Assembly: GCA_963844205.1 (NCBI GenBank)
Contig: CAWJNK010000013.1
Span: 310,001 to 374,000, forward strand
Source of the DNA: DASSUW01 sp963844205
GTDB lineage: Bacteria; Actinomycetota; Thermoleophilia; Solirubrobacterales; Solirubrobacteraceae
Direction: 5' to 3'
DNA length: 64,000 nucleotides
The position numbers were made by a program, and so were the translations under genes. Within the stretch, counting starts at the first letter, position 1. Each line of letters begins with the position of its first letter. Shown here one piece after another: positions 7,602 to 15,997 of the stretch. The notes below the pieces were generated by a model. It was not told the DNA's origin. It saw only the letters and a program-made list of their open reading frames with translations, and did no database searches.

Positions 7602-8653
7602 CGCACCGCGGCGCCGGTCGTGTCGAACACGTGGACCTGCTCCGGTTCGAGCGCGAGCCCGACCGTCGCGCCCTCCGCCGGGCGCTCGTCGCGGCGGACG
7701 AGCGCGCGCAGCAGCTGCCCGCCCACGCGGACGACCACGATCGTGTCGCCGCCGAGGCTCTCGAGCAGCTGCACCTCCCCGGTCGCGTCGCCGGCGCCCG
7801 GGTCGGTGAGGCGGACGGCGTCGGGCCGGATCCCGAGCACGAGCGCGCCCGACGCCGAGCGCCCGTCGAGCGCCACGCGCACGCCGTCGGCGCGGAACAC
7901 GCCCTCGTCGCCCTCGCCCTCGAGGAAGCTCATCGGCGGGCTGCCGACGAAGCCGGCCACGAACCGGTTCGCGGGCCGGCCGTAGACCTGCTCCGGGGTG
8001 CCGACCTGCTCCAGCCGGCCGTCCGACATCACGCCGATCCGGTCGGCCATCGTGGTGGCCTCGACCTGGTCGTGCGTGACGTAGACGACGGTGGTCTCGG
8101 TCTCGCGGTGCAGGCGCACGAGCTCCTCGCGCATCTCGACTCGCAGCAGCGCGTCGAGGTTGGAGAGCGGCTCGTCCATAAGCAGCACGCGCGGTCGCCG
8201 CACGAGCGCCCGGGCGACGGCCACGCGCTGGCGCTGGCCGCCCGAGAGCTGGCTCACCGCGCGCCTGAGCAGCGGCTCGAGCCCGAGCGAGGCGGCGACC
8301 GCCCGCGCCGCCTGCTCGCGCTCGGCTCGCTTGACCCGTCGCATGCGCAGCGGGAACGCGATGTTGTCGAGCACGTTCAGCTGCGGGTAGAGCGCGTAGC
8401 TCTGGAACACCATCGCCACGTTGCGCCGGGTCGGGCTGACGAAGTTGACGAGCTCGTCGCCGAGATACACCCGCCCGGCGGACGGCGCCTCGAGCCCGGC
8501 GATCAGCTTCAGCAGCGTGCTCTTGCCGCACCCCGACGGGCCGAGCAGGACGAAGAACTCCCGATCGGCGATGTCGAGCGTCAGCCGTTCGACGGCGGCG
8601 CCGTCGGCACCGGCGTAGCGCATCGTGACCTCCTGCAGCCGGACGCCCGCCAT
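7598..8653 (-). CDS. ABC transporter ATPase, MalK/UgpC type
   Basis: The 351-residue ATPase has Walker A 'GPSGCGKST', Q-loop 'VFQSYALYPQLNV', signature 'LSGGQRQRVAVARAL', Walker B 'VLLMDEPLSNLDA' and H-loop 'YVTHDQVEA'. The C-terminal ~120 residues ('PMSFLEGEG...IRPDAVRL...LEPEQVHVF') form the OB-like regulatory domain of the MalK/UgpC group. It would energise the two permeases encoded just upstream (gap of 3 nt). Lying between permease and amidase genes with GTGA coupling, it marks one transcription unit for uptake and hydrolysis. Confidence 0.95.
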   Translation of the reverse strand: MAGVRLQEVTMRYAGADGAAVERLTLDIADREFFVLLGPSGCGKSTLLKLIAGLEAPSAGRVYLGDELVNFVSPTRRNVAMVFQSYALYPQLNVLDNIAFPLRMRRVKRAEREQAARAVAASLGLEPLLRRAVSQLSGGQRQRVAVARALVRRPRVLLMDEPLSNLDALLRVEMREELVRLHRETETTVVYVTHDQVEATTMADRIGVMSDGRLEQVGTPEQVYGRPANRFVAGFVGSPPMSFLEGEGDEGVFRADGVRVALDGRSASGALVLGIRPDAVRLTDPGAGDATGEVQLLESLGGDTIVVVRVGGQLLRALVRRDERPAEGATVGLALEPEQVHVFDTTGAAVR

Positions 8654-8656
8654 CGG

Positions 8657-9469
8657 CTATCCCTTCAGCGCCCCGGCGAGCGAGGCGGTGACGAACTGGC
8701 GCTGCAGGAGCAGGAAGACGACGGTGATCGGCACCATCGCCGCGATCGAGCCCGCGCTGATGAGCCCCCAGTCGGGCGCCGTGAAGTTCGGCTTCAGCCG
8801 CGCGAGGCCGGTGGTGAGGACGTACAGGTCCTCGGAGCTCGTGGCCACCAGCGGCCAGACGAAGTTCGTGTACTGGATCAGGAACGCGTAGACCCCGACC
8901 ACGACGAGGCCCGGCTTCACGAGCGGGAGCACCACGTGCCAGTACGTGCGCAGCGGTCCGGCGCCGTCGATGCGCGCCGCCTGCTCGAGCTCGTCGGGCA
9001 GCGCGTCGATGAAGCCGCGCATCATGAAGATCCCGATCGGGTTCGCCAGCGGCGGGAGGATCAGCGCCCAGTAGGTGTCGAGCATCCCCGCGTCCCGGAC
9101 CAGGAAGAACAGCGGGATGATCAGGACGGCGGGCGGGATCATCACCGTGGCCAGCATCAGGCCCTGCAGGGTCCGCCGGCCCGTGAACGTGAGCTTCGAG
9201 AACGCGTAGCCCGCCATGGAGTCGAACACGACCTTGAGCGCCGCCACCGACCCGGCGACGAGCAGCGTGTTGAGCGTCCAGCGCACGAACGGCAGGTCGG
9301 TGAACAGCCGGCGGTAGTTGCCGAGCGTCGGGTCGGCGGGGATCCACTCGGGCGGGAACGAGAACAGCGACTGCGTCGCCTTGAAGGACGCCGACACGAC
9401 GTAGGCGAACGGGAGCACGGCGATCGCGCAGAACAGCGCGATTCCGGCCCAGCGCGGCAGCGCCCTCAT
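8657..9469 (-). CDS. ABC sugar-type permease, MalG family
   Basis: This 270-residue inner-membrane protein has about six hydrophobic helices and the ABC importer EAA loop 'ELEQAARIDGAGPLRTYWHVVLP' (given here in part; it sits at residues ~185-205). The first helix follows 'MRALPRWAGIALFCAIAV'. It is the CUT1-type second permease, paired with the MalF-like protein upstream. The ATG at 9469 overlaps that gene's stop by 4 nt. Confidence 0.93.
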   Translation of the reverse strand: MRALPRWAGIALFCAIAVLPFAYVVSASFKATQSLFSFPPEWIPADPTLGNYRRLFTDLPFVRWTLNTLLVAGSVAALKVVFDSMAGYAFSKLTFTGRRTLQGLMLATVMIPPAVLIIPLFFLVRDAGMLDTYWALILPPLANPIGIFMMRGFIDALPDELEQAARIDGAGPLRTYWHVVLPLVKPGLVVVGVYAFLIQYTNFVWPLVATSSEDLYVLTTGLARLKPNFTAPDWGLISAGSIAAMVPITVVFLLLQRQFVTASLAGALKG

Positions 9470-10374
9470 GCCGCCCGCCTCGCGACGCGCACCACCACCG
9501 CGGTCAGCGCGACGATGCTGGCCATCAGGACGAGGCTCAGCACCGCCCCGTAGCCGGGGTTCCCGGACTCGAAGACGCTGCGGTAGATGTACAGGACGGC
9601 GGTGTCGGTGGCGCCCGCCGGGCCGCCGTTGGTGAGCACGAACACCGAGTCGAAGACCTGCATGCTGACGACGGTGGTGAGGACGACGGCCACCAGCAGC
9701 GTCGGCGCGATGCCGGGCACGGTCACGAAGCGGAACCGGTTCCACGCCGACGCGCCGTCGATCGCCGCGGCGTCGTAGAGCTCGCGCGAGACGGCGAGCA
9801 GCGCGGCGAGCAGGAACAGCGCCCAGAAGCCGGTGCCGCGCCAGACCTCGAGCAGCGCGATGCTCGGCAGCGCGAGCTGCGGGTCGCCGAGCCAGTTGAT
9901 CGGGTTGGCGCCGGCGGCGCGGACGGCGGCGTTCAGCAGCCCGATGTCGGGGTTCACGACGAAGCTCCAGATCAGTCCGGCGAGCACGACCGGCGCCAGC
10001 GACGGCAGGTACACGACCGCCCGCACGGGCCCGGCGCCGCGCCGGACGCCGCGCAGCAGCAGGGCCAGCGCGAGCGCCACGGCGAGCACGGCGGGGACGG
10101 TCATCGCGGTGAACAGCACGGTGTGCCAGAGGCTGCGGCGCAGCGCGGCGTCGTCGAGGGCGTCGGCCCAGTTCTCGACCCCCACCCAGACCGCGGGCCC
10201 GAGGACGCCGCCGTCCATGAACGACTGGCGCACCACCCAGCCGACCGGCACGAGCAGGAAGACCGTGAAGAAGACGAGATTGGGCGCCAGGAACGCGAAC
10301 GCGGCCGCGTCCTGGCGCCACCGGTGCGCGCGCCGCGCGCGCCGCAGGTCGGCGTCCGCGTCGCGCGCGCTCAT
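9466..10374 (-). CDS. ABC sugar-type permease, MalF family
   Basis: The 302-residue permease has a cytoplasmic basic start, then six predicted membrane helices ('FLAPNLVFFTVFLLVPVGW', 'VVLTTVVSMQVFDSVFVLT' and others). The EAA loop is 'RELYDAAAIDGASAWNRFRF'. The 'LTNGGPAGATDTAVLYIYR' stretch is typical of CUT1 sugar permeases. It is translationally coupled at both ends (ATGA with the binding protein, ATGA with the second permease). Confidence 0.93.
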   Translation of the reverse strand: MSARDADADLRRARRAHRWRQDAAAFAFLAPNLVFFTVFLLVPVGWVVRQSFMDGGVLGPAVWVGVENWADALDDAALRRSLWHTVLFTAMTVPAVLAVALALALLLRGVRRGAGPVRAVVYLPSLAPVVLAGLIWSFVVNPDIGLLNAAVRAAGANPINWLGDPQLALPSIALLEVWRGTGFWALFLLAALLAVSRELYDAAAIDGASAWNRFRFVTVPGIAPTLLVAVVLTTVVSMQVFDSVFVLTNGGPAGATDTAVLYIYRSVFESGNPGYGAVLSLVLMASIVALTAVVVRVARRAA

Positions 10375-11696
10375 GCCATCAGCTCACCGATCCTCGCGTT
10401 CGCGGCGGCGACCATCTCGGCGCCCGACGTCTGCCCGCGGATGCAGCGCTCGAACTCGGTCTGGACGGCCTTGATCATCTCGACCATCCGCGGGTGGGCC
10501 TGCACCGAGCGGCTCTCGGGGATGAACTCCTGCACGAGCCGGCGCGACCAGTCGAACGCCTTCCCCGCTGGATAGACGCTGTCGGCGATGTCGGCGCGCG
10601 CGGGCTGCAGGTCGCCGCCCTGGGCGCGGATGAACGCGGTCTCGCGCTCGGCGGAGGAGAGGAACTTGACGTACTCCCATGCGGCGTCGGGGCTCTTGGA
10701 CTTCGCGGCCACGTGGAGGTTGCCGCGCACCGTGAACACGTATTGGCCGGCCGGGCCTGGCGGCAGCTTGTGGATCTCGTAGGGGAACTTGACCGGCTTG
10801 CCCTCGGCCTTGCCGCTGATGATCTTCTCGTTGGCGTCGCTGTGGTAGATCGCGACGCGGCCGGCCTGGAACAGGCCCTTGAGCGCCTCGCGGTTGTAGG
10901 CGCCGGGCGGCGGAGCGGACTTGTCCTCGGCGTGGATCGCGCGCAGGAGGTCGAACGCCTGCGCGTTCTCGGGGGTGTCGAAGCCGGGCGAGCTGCCGTC
11001 CTCGGCCAGGATCCCGGCGCCCGAGTTGACCACGTAGTTCATCCACTCCTGGTAGGAGAAGTCGTTGTGCGTCGTGGCCATGCCGTAGCCGAAGACGTTG
11101 CCCTTGCGGGCGGCGCGGGCCGCCTCGCGGAGCGAGTCGTAGGAGGTGACCGCGGCGGCGGCGTCGGGCACCAGGTCCGTGTTCACGTAGACGACGGAGA
11201 TGACGCCCTGGATCAGCGGGACGCCGTAGATCTTGTCCTGGTACGTGACCGCCTTCCACGCCTCCTCGGGGTACTTCGCCTTCTCGTCCGCGAACGCGGA
11301 GTCGTTCACGTACTCGGTGAGGTCCAGCAGCGCGTTCGCGTCGGCGAACTTGGGCCACAGCGTGTCGGCCATGTAGATGATGTCGGGCGGCTCGTTGCCG
11401 GCGAAGGCGGTCGTGAGCTGCGTCTCGACGGTCGCCCAGTCGTACAGGTTCGGCTTGACCGTGACGTCCGGGTGCTCCGCGGTGAACGTCTTGGCCGTGT
11501 CGCGCTGCCATTTGAGGTCGTCGGCCCAGTTCGGGCCCTTCAGGAAGCGGATGTCTCCGGCGACCTTGCCGTCCGGGCCCGGGGCGGCGTCGTCGTCGCC
11601 GCCGCACGCCGCCAGTAGCCCGCCGCCGGACAGGAGCAGCAGCCCACCGCCGGCCCCGACGCGCACGAACTCCCGGCGCGTGTTGCGTCTCTCCAC
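10371..11696 (-). CDS. ABC extracellular solute-binding lipoprotein, Tat-type signal
   Basis: The 441-residue protein belongs to the carbohydrate-type binding protein family ('FTAEHPDVTVKPNLYDWATV', 'PPDIIYMADTLWPKFAD'). I place the start at GTG 11696, five nt after a strong GGAGG; the ATG at 11738 lies upstream of that site. The N-terminus then has a twin-arginine-like 'NTRREFVR', a hydrophobic stretch and a lipobox 'LLAACGG', so it is exported and lipid-anchored. It heads the operon binding protein - two permeases - ATPase - amidase - SGNH hydrolase. The ligand is not visible; the two hydrolases suggest an amide- or ester-bearing compound, perhaps a modified sugar. Confidence 0.93.
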   Translation of the reverse strand: MERRNTRREFVRVGAGGGLLLLSGGGLLAACGGDDDAAPGPDGKVAGDIRFLKGPNWADDLKWQRDTAKTFTAEHPDVTVKPNLYDWATVETQLTTAFAGNEPPDIIYMADTLWPKFADANALLDLTEYVNDSAFADEKAKYPEEAWKAVTYQDKIYGVPLIQGVISVVYVNTDLVPDAAAAVTSYDSLREAARAARKGNVFGYGMATTHNDFSYQEWMNYVVNSGAGILAEDGSSPGFDTPENAQAFDLLRAIHAEDKSAPPPGAYNREALKGLFQAGRVAIYHSDANEKIISGKAEGKPVKFPYEIHKLPPGPAGQYVFTVRGNLHVAAKSKSPDAAWEYVKFLSSAERETAFIRAQGGDLQPARADIADSVYPAGKAFDWSRRLVQEFIPESRSVQAHPRMVEMIKAVQTEFERCIRGQTSGAEMVAAANARIGELMA

Positions 11697-11722
11697 CACA
11701 CCCTCCTTCCTCGGAAACAGGG

Positions 11723-11741
11723 TGATTGGATCACTCAATCA
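11723..11741. promoter_or_regulatory. Candidate operator upstream of the ABC operon
   Basis: TGATTGGATCACTCAATCA has 6-nt inverted arms (TGATTG/CAATCA) around a 7-nt centre. It lies 27 nt upstream of the GTG start, a natural position for a repressor site over the promoter or transcript start. No regulator gene is adjacent, so its binding protein is unknown. Confidence 0.5.
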
Positions 11742-12044
11742 GTGGCGCGACAAGACGCCTAGATCGTCACTCGCCGGCCCCGGGGACGGTTTCGGACATC
11801 GCGCGCCCGCGGGCGGAATTCCGCGCGCCCCATCCGGGCAGGATGGCGACAAGGCGCCCCGCCCCGCGCCTAGGGTCCGTACGCCCGGTGCGACCGGCGG
11901 GGCGCCGATCTGTCCCGACGACGCGCGTCCGGGTCTGGGGTCCTCCGGTAGCGCGCGCCGTCTGCTGTGTACAAACGGCGGCGCGGCGAAAAGTTGGCGG
12001 CAATCGCCCCGGAGTTCTCGGTTCGAGCCCCATGACGACGGAGT
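11742..12044. other. 303-bp gap without a convincing gene
   Basis: I see no ORF with protein-like composition and no RNA gene here. The left end must hold the promoter of the ABC operon. A 'GGTTCGAGCCCC' at about 12020 looks like a tRNA T-loop by chance only (see rejected list). Confidence 0.6.
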
Positions 12045-12431
12045 TCAGTCGCGCTGGAGCTTCAGCGTGAGACGACCGCCCTTCCCTGTGGCGCTTACAG
12101 ACACGTCGCACTCGGCGTCCAGCAGCGGCAGCGGCAGCCTGCGCGTCTTGGTCTGGCCGGAGCTGCGGTAGGAGAACCCGAACGTCCTAGTCTCGAGGTC
12201 GAAGTCCTCGTTGGTGCAGAACACGCTCCCGGACACCTTCGTCCGGCCGCGCGGAGCCTTCACCCTCACACGCAGCCCGTACGCGTTGCGAACGGTCTTG
12301 GTCAGGTACGCGAACGTCGCGTAGTCGCTGGCGTCGGACGCGGTTGCGACCGTGCGCCAAGCGGATGCCGAAGCCGGGGCGGCGAAGCCGACCGCCAGGA
12401 TCGCGGCGAGGCTCAGGACGGTGCGCTTCAT
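12045..12431 (-). CDS. Small secreted protein of unknown function
   Basis: The 128-residue product begins with a clear signal peptide ('MKRTVLSLAAILAVGFAAPASASA', cleavage about residue 24). The mature part is beta-rich ('GLRVRVKAPRGRTKVSGSVFC', 'TRRLPLPLLDAECDVSVSATG') with two cysteines that could form a disulfide. I do not recognise the family. Its start lies 14 nt after the end of the membrane protein gene upstream, so they are probably one operon. Confidence 0.75.
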   Translation of the reverse strand: MKRTVLSLAAILAVGFAAPASASAWRTVATASDASDYATFAYLTKTVRNAYGLRVRVKAPRGRTKVSGSVFCTNEDFDLETRTFGFSYRSSGQTKTRRLPLPLLDAECDVSVSATGKGGRLTLKLQRD

Positions 12432-12445
12432 GCGAACCCTCCGTG

Positions 12446-12877
12446 TCACCCGTCGTTCCGAGACTGGATCGCAGCCATCATCTCGCGGTGCTGCAGGACC
12501 TCCCGCTTGCGCTTGCGCGAGCCGCGCCGGATCAGCCGGTAGGGCACCAGGAGTAGCCCGAAAACGAGGTACCAGGCAGTGACGAAGCACCAGGCGCAAG
12601 CGATGAGGATGATCGCCGCGAGCGCGAGGGCGATGCGCCCCGCGACCTTCTCCGTGATCCCAGTCAGCTTCCAGATGCGAGCCGCACTGCCCGCGTAGCT
12701 GAGCGGAGCCGCGATCACGACCTTCTCGGACTCCAGCTTGGCCGCATTGACGTGGGACGCGCGCTGCGCCGGGACGGGCGGGCTGGAGGCGTCCGGTGCC
12801 AGGACGTCCTTCACTGGCATCGGCAGCGTGTCGGCATCGGCACTCACCGCGACCTCGGCCTTTGGCAAACCCTCCAT
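12446..12877 (-). CDS. Small membrane protein of unknown function
   Basis: The start is ATG 12877, preceded by GAGGAGAG at a good distance; the frame upstream of it is probably not translated. The 143-residue product has a polar, low-complexity first half and two adjacent hydrophobic segments ('IALALAAIILIACAWCFVTAW' spans residues ~95-115, then 'YLVFGLLLVPYRL'), ending in a basic tail 'RRGSRKRKREVLQHREMM'. It is probably an inner-membrane protein with a cytoplasmic tail. The family is not recognised. Confidence 0.7.
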   Translation of the reverse strand: MEGLPKAEVAVSADADTLPMPVKDVLAPDASSPPVPAQRASHVNAAKLESEKVVIAAPLSYAGSAARIWKLTGITEKVAGRIALALAAIILIACAWCFVTAWYLVFGLLLVPYRLIRRGSRKRKREVLQHREMMAAIQSRNDG

Positions 12878-13079
12878 GAGCACTCCTCTCCTCGGGTGTT
12901 GTGGCAGGAGCCTTCCTGCTCGAGCGAGCCTCCCAGCGATCGACCCCAATGCGCAAGGTCTTTCAGCGAACAACTCGACTGACGGCTAGCCTCACGACGC
13001 CGAGCGCGCCGCGGCAAGCGCGAGAGGTGGCTCCTGCGGGCAGGGCTTCCGCCGGAGCGGCGTAGACGATGCGAGTTCC

Positions 13080-13532
13080 GTGTTCGCCGCCTGGTTGACC
13101 GATGCACTCGCGATCTACGGCGCCGTCGTGTCAAGCGCGACAGTTGTCGTCGGCTACGTCACCTGGCGGCGGACGATCCAAACGCGAGTCGAGGTCAAGA
13201 TGCGCGCGATGATGCTGCACGACCCGAGCGGGCCGGACCGCCCGGTCGTGATCATCGAGATGATCAATCACTCGCAGCACCAGGTCGCCGTGACACACGT
13301 GAGCTTTCAGCGCAGCGATACGGACGAGTACCTCTTCATTCCGCGTCCCCTGCCGGTGACCGAGCCGATGCCGATCGTCATCGCCCCGCGGCGCGCAAAG
13401 AGCGTCTGGGTTGAAGAGCCAACGCTGGGCGTGCTCGCACACGAGCCGCTGCGAGCGCACGTCTCGACAGAAGACGGCCACTCCTTTAGGTCGTCACAGC
13501 CCTTCGCCCCCGCCCACGTTCGGGAGCGATAA
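13080..13532 (+). CDS. Hypothetical membrane-anchored protein
   Basis: The 150-residue protein starts at GTG 13080 with one N-terminal membrane helix ('DALAIYGAVVSSATVVVGYV'), then a soluble beta-rich domain: 'RPVVIIEMINHSQHQVAVTHVSF', 'PRPLPVTEPMPIVIAPRRAKSVWVEE'. The pattern (a strand reporting on residues 'MINHS..QVAVTHV') is common in short uncharacterised actinobacterial proteins with an immunoglobulin-like fold. It is divergent from the membrane protein at 12446-12877 with a 200-nt gap. Confidence 0.7.
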   Translation: MFAAWLTDALAIYGAVVSSATVVVGYVTWRRTIQTRVEVKMRAMMLHDPSGPDRPVVIIEMINHSQHQVAVTHVSFQRSDTDEYLFIPRPLPVTEPMPIVIAPRRAKSVWVEEPTLGVLAHEPLRAHVSTEDGHSFRSSQPFAPAHVRER

Positions 13533-13759
13533 GTGCAGGCCGGGCCACGGGAGCGCGGCCACGCGCGGTGGCGCTCGCGGGCCGGACGAGGGCCGCCGCC
13601 TCGCCGACACGGTGCGGCACGGGAGGTCTAGGCCGTGGTGGCCATCGCCGTGACCCACGCCGTCTGCCCGTCGGGTCCTGCACGGCGTCGACTGCGTGCC
13701 GGCGCGCATGCCGCCGCCGCGCCTTCGAGCGCAGCGCGCAGCCGTACAGCACGAGACGA

Positions 13760-13784
13760 GAAAGCCCCGCAAATGCGAGGCTTC
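13760..13784 (-). terminator. Rho-independent terminator after tRNA-Glu
   Basis: On the minus strand the sequence reads AAGCCTCGCA-TT-TGCGGGGCTTT, a near-perfect hairpin of about 10 bp followed by a short U-run. It lies directly downstream of the 3' end of tRNA-Glu (13792). Confidence 0.8.
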
Positions 13785-13791
13785 GTGGTAG

Positions 13792-13864
13792 TACCGCTAC
13801 GGGGATTCGAACCCCGGTTTCCGCCGTGAGAGGGCGGCGTCCTAGTCCCCTAGACGATAGCGGC
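13792..13864 (-). tRNA. tRNA-Glu (CTC)
   Basis: The cloverleaf is complete: acceptor GCCGCTA pairs with TAGCGGT, the anticodon stem-loop is GCCGCCCTCTCACGGCGG with anticodon CTC, and the T-arm is CCGGGGTTCGAATCCCCG. The total is 73 nt and CCA is not encoded. Confidence 0.97.
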
Positions 13865-13926
13865 AGGCGACCGAGTCGTCGGCCAGTTTAGCGACGGCTT
13901 GAGGACGCGCTTTCGTCGCTGTGTAG

Positions 13927-14010
13927 TGCGGCTGAGAGGACTCGAACCTCCACGGGGTTGCCCCCACAGGCACCTGAGGCCTGCGCGTATACCAATTTCG
14001 CCACAGCCGC
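13927..14010 (-). tRNA. tRNA-Leu (CAG)
   Basis: The 84-nt length with a long variable arm is typical of Leu tRNA. Acceptor GCGGCTG pairs with CAGCCGC, the anticodon loop is GCCTCAGGTGC with anticodon CAG, and the T-arm has GGTTCGAGTCC. It lies 62 nt upstream of tRNA-Glu on the same strand, so the two may be processed from one transcript. Confidence 0.97.
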
Positions 14011-14070
14011 GGGGCGAGTCACTCTAGCGGGGCACGCGAGCTCAGTTCTTGATGCCGACGTGTTCCAGCA

Positions 14071-15324
14071 TCAGGCCGACACTCGCGCGACGATAGATCC
14101 GGACGCTCCTTCCAGCTGGGCGACACTCGACCCCCACAAAGAAGTCTGCACGGTGCAGCGCTGCCAGGCGCAGCCGAGAACCTTCGCGATCGCGGCCTTC
14201 AGCCCGGCATGCGCGTCGGAGATCGCGAGCTGGACGCCGACCAGGCCGCGCTTGACGAGCCCTCTGAGGAAGTCGGTCCAGAACGCCTCGGTCTCGGCCT
14301 CGCCGACGTCGATCGAGAGGATCTCGCGCCGCCCGGACTGATGAACGCCGTGCGCGACAACGAGCGCCTTGGTCACCACCCGGCCGCCGTCGCGGACCTT
14401 CTCGACCTTGGCGTCCAGGAACAGATACGGGTAGGCGCCCTCCAGCGGCCGCGTCCGGAACGCGTCGACGTGCTCATCGAGCGCCCGACAGATCCGCGAG
14501 ACCTCGCTCTTGCTCACCCGCAGCCCGAGGCTCTCGACCAACTGGTCAACGCGACGCGTCGAGACCCCGCACACGTAGCACTGCTGGATCACCGCCAGCA
14601 ACGCCTGCTCGGAGCGCCGACGCGGCTCCAAGAAGCTCGGGAAATAGCTGCCGCGGCGCAGCTTGGGGATCTGCAGCTCGAGCCGACACGTCGCAACGAA
14701 CAGTTCTCGTATGTCCGCGGAGTAGTTGTCGAAGCAGTACGAGAGGTACTCGTATCGGCCGGTGCGGTTCACGAACACGCATCCGTCGGAGCGGATGCAT
14801 CCGCGCAGGAAGGCCCATGGCTCCGCGGTCACAGCTGCCTCCTGCCACGGCTCGAGAACGATGGGCCGATCGTGCTTCTTCCCGGCGCCGTGCTGCGGGA
14901 ACAGGCAACCAAGGTGGCCGTGGTACACGGAAACGACAACCATCGACCCGTTGCAGGCGCGCACGCGCGCGACCCGGTTCCGCGGCAGGCACCGTTTGAG
15001 CAGTGCTTCGGTCTCATCGACGACCTTCGCGTAACGGGCATCGAGAAAGATGCGGAGGCGCTGGGTTCGTCCAACAACGGTGATGTGTCCGTCGCCGAGG
15101 TACAAGCCGAGGAGTTCGGCGTAGTCCGCCGGCGTGAATCGCATCGGGCGCGTCAAACGCCAGCAGCGATGGCAGCGAGCATCGACCGAATGCCGCACGT
15201 ATCGCGGCTGGCGCCAATCCCTGATTGTCGTACGCGGGATGCCGAGACGGCGAGCCACGCCGGCGTCGCTGAGTCCACTCGCGATGAGTCCGATGGCCTG
15301 TCGTCGGATCGCGTCACCATGCAC
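14071..15324 (-). CDS. Chimeric ORF: HTH/LAGLIDADG-like protein fused to an IS256 fragment
   Basis: The frame from GTG 15324 encodes 417 residues from two unrelated sources. Residues ~1-215 look like the HTH plus LAGLIDADG-homing-type proteins common in Solirubrobacterales: 'IRRQAIGLIASGLSDAGVARRLG' with 'PRTTIRDW', then 'YAELLGLYLGDGHI' and 'FLRGCIRSDGCVF' (the two DG motifs). From residue ~218 the sequence becomes an IS256-family transposase core ('IPKLRRGSYFPSFLEPRRR', 'LEGAYPYLFLDAKVEKVRDG', 'VQLAISDAHAG'). It breaks off at 'WQRCTVQ' before the third catalytic acidic residue, leaving a short unrelated tail. It may be an expressed fusion or a dead remnant; GTG 15330 is an alternative start. 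Confidence 0.75.
   Translation of the reverse strand: MHGDAIRRQAIGLIASGLSDAGVARRLGIPRTTIRDWRQPRYVRHSVDARCHRCWRLTRPMRFTPADYAELLGLYLGDGHITVVGRTQRLRIFLDARYAKVVDETEALLKRCLPRNRVARVRACNGSMVVVSVYHGHLGCLFPQHGAGKKHDRPIVLEPWQEAAVTAEPWAFLRGCIRSDGCVFVNRTGRYEYLSYCFDNYSADIRELFVATCRLELQIPKLRRGSYFPSFLEPRRRSEQALLAVIQQCYVCGVSTRRVDQLVESLGLRVSKSEVSRICRALDEHVDAFRTRPLEGAYPYLFLDAKVEKVRDGGRVVTKALVVAHGVHQSGRREILSIDVGEAETEAFWTDFLRGLVKRGLVGVQLAISDAHAGLKAAIAKVLGCAWQRCTVQTSLWGSSVAQLEGASGSIVARVSA
14149..14670 (-). mobile_element. IS256-family transposase fragment (both ends missing)
   Basis: Only the middle of the transposase remains: two of the three DDE catalytic residues ('LFLDAKV' and 'ISDAHAG') but neither the N-terminal ~90 residues nor the C-terminal part with the Glu. 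I see no terminal inverted repeats or target duplication, so it cannot move by itself. It lies in frame with the HTH gene (see the chimeric ORF). Confidence 0.8.
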
Positions 15325-15459
15325 GAACACACGTTCGCATGAGGTTCGGACGGATCGACCTCTCGCCTGCAAAGACGGGTAGCGTCGCAACCGATACCTT
15401 CGAAACTCGGTCGGCTTTAGTAGCTTTTGCCTGAGCCCCCGACGTCCGAAGGAGCCCCG

Positions 15460-15951
15460 ATGAGCGTCACCGATGAGCTGGTCGCCAACAACGAGGCGTA
15501 CTCCGCGCATTTCGACAAGGGCGATCTGCCGCTGCCGCCGGCGAAGAAGGTCGCCGTGGTCGCGTGCATGGACGCTCGGCTGGACCCGGCTCGGGTGCTG
15601 GGCCTGAGCGAGGGTGACGCGCATGTGATCCGGAACGCGGGCGGGGTGGTGACCGACGACGAGATCCGGTCGCTCGCGATCTCGCAGCGACTGCTCGGCA
15701 CCGAGGAGATCGTCCTCATCCACCACACCGACTGCGGCATGCTCACGTTCTCCGACGACGACTTCCGGCGCTCCATCCAGGAGGACACCGGGATCAAGCC
15801 CGAGTGGGCGGCCGAGGCGTTCGGGGATCTCGACGAGGACGTCCGGCAGTCGATCGCGCGGATCGAAGCGAGCCCGTTCATCCCGCGCAAGGACGGCATC
15901 CGCGGCTTCGTCTACGAGGTCGAGACCGGTCGCCTGCGCGAAGTGACCTGA
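15460..15951 (+). CDS. Beta-class carbonic anhydrase
   Basis: The 163-residue protein has the zinc ligands and Asp-Arg pair of beta-carbonic anhydrases: 'VVACMDARLDP' (Cys and Asp/Arg), and 'LIHHTDCGML' (His and second Cys). 'GDAHVIRNAGG' is the family substrate loop. Length and C-terminus ('SPFIPRKDGIRGFVYEVETGRL') fit the short Rv1284-like group. It interconverts CO2 and bicarbonate in the cytoplasm. ATG 15460 follows GAAGGAG at good spacing. It is a stand-alone gene ending before a strong hairpin at 15970. Confidence 0.94.
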   Translation: MSVTDELVANNEAYSAHFDKGDLPLPPAKKVAVVACMDARLDPARVLGLSEGDAHVIRNAGGVVTDDEIRSLAISQRLLGTEEIVLIHHTDCGMLTFSDDDFRRSIQEDTGIKPEWAAEAFGDLDEDVRQSIARIEASPFIPRKDGIRGFVYEVETGRLREVT

Positions 15952-15969
15952 CCTGACCCGTTCAAACCG

Positions 15970-15997
15970 CCCGCCTGCAAGAGATCGTGCAGGCGGG
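15970..15997 (+). terminator. Hairpin after carbonic anhydrase gene
   Basis: CCCGCCTGCA pairs perfectly with TGCAGGCGGG across an 8-nt loop, 19 nt after the stop. No U-tract follows, so it is either an actinobacterial-type terminator or an mRNA end-protecting stem. Confidence 0.6.

Noticed and set aside
12010..12045. 'GGTTCGAGCCCC' resembling a tRNA T-arm
   Set aside because: No acceptor, D or anticodon arms can be built around it and the stem does not pair well.
13533..13759. Several short ORFs between the membrane protein and tRNA-Glu
   Set aside because: None has protein-like composition or a ribosome site; only the tRNA terminator is supported in this gap.
14209..15342. Long plus-strand ORF opposite the chimeric gene
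   Set aside because: It mirrors the codons of the real minus-strand protein and contains no recognisable motif.
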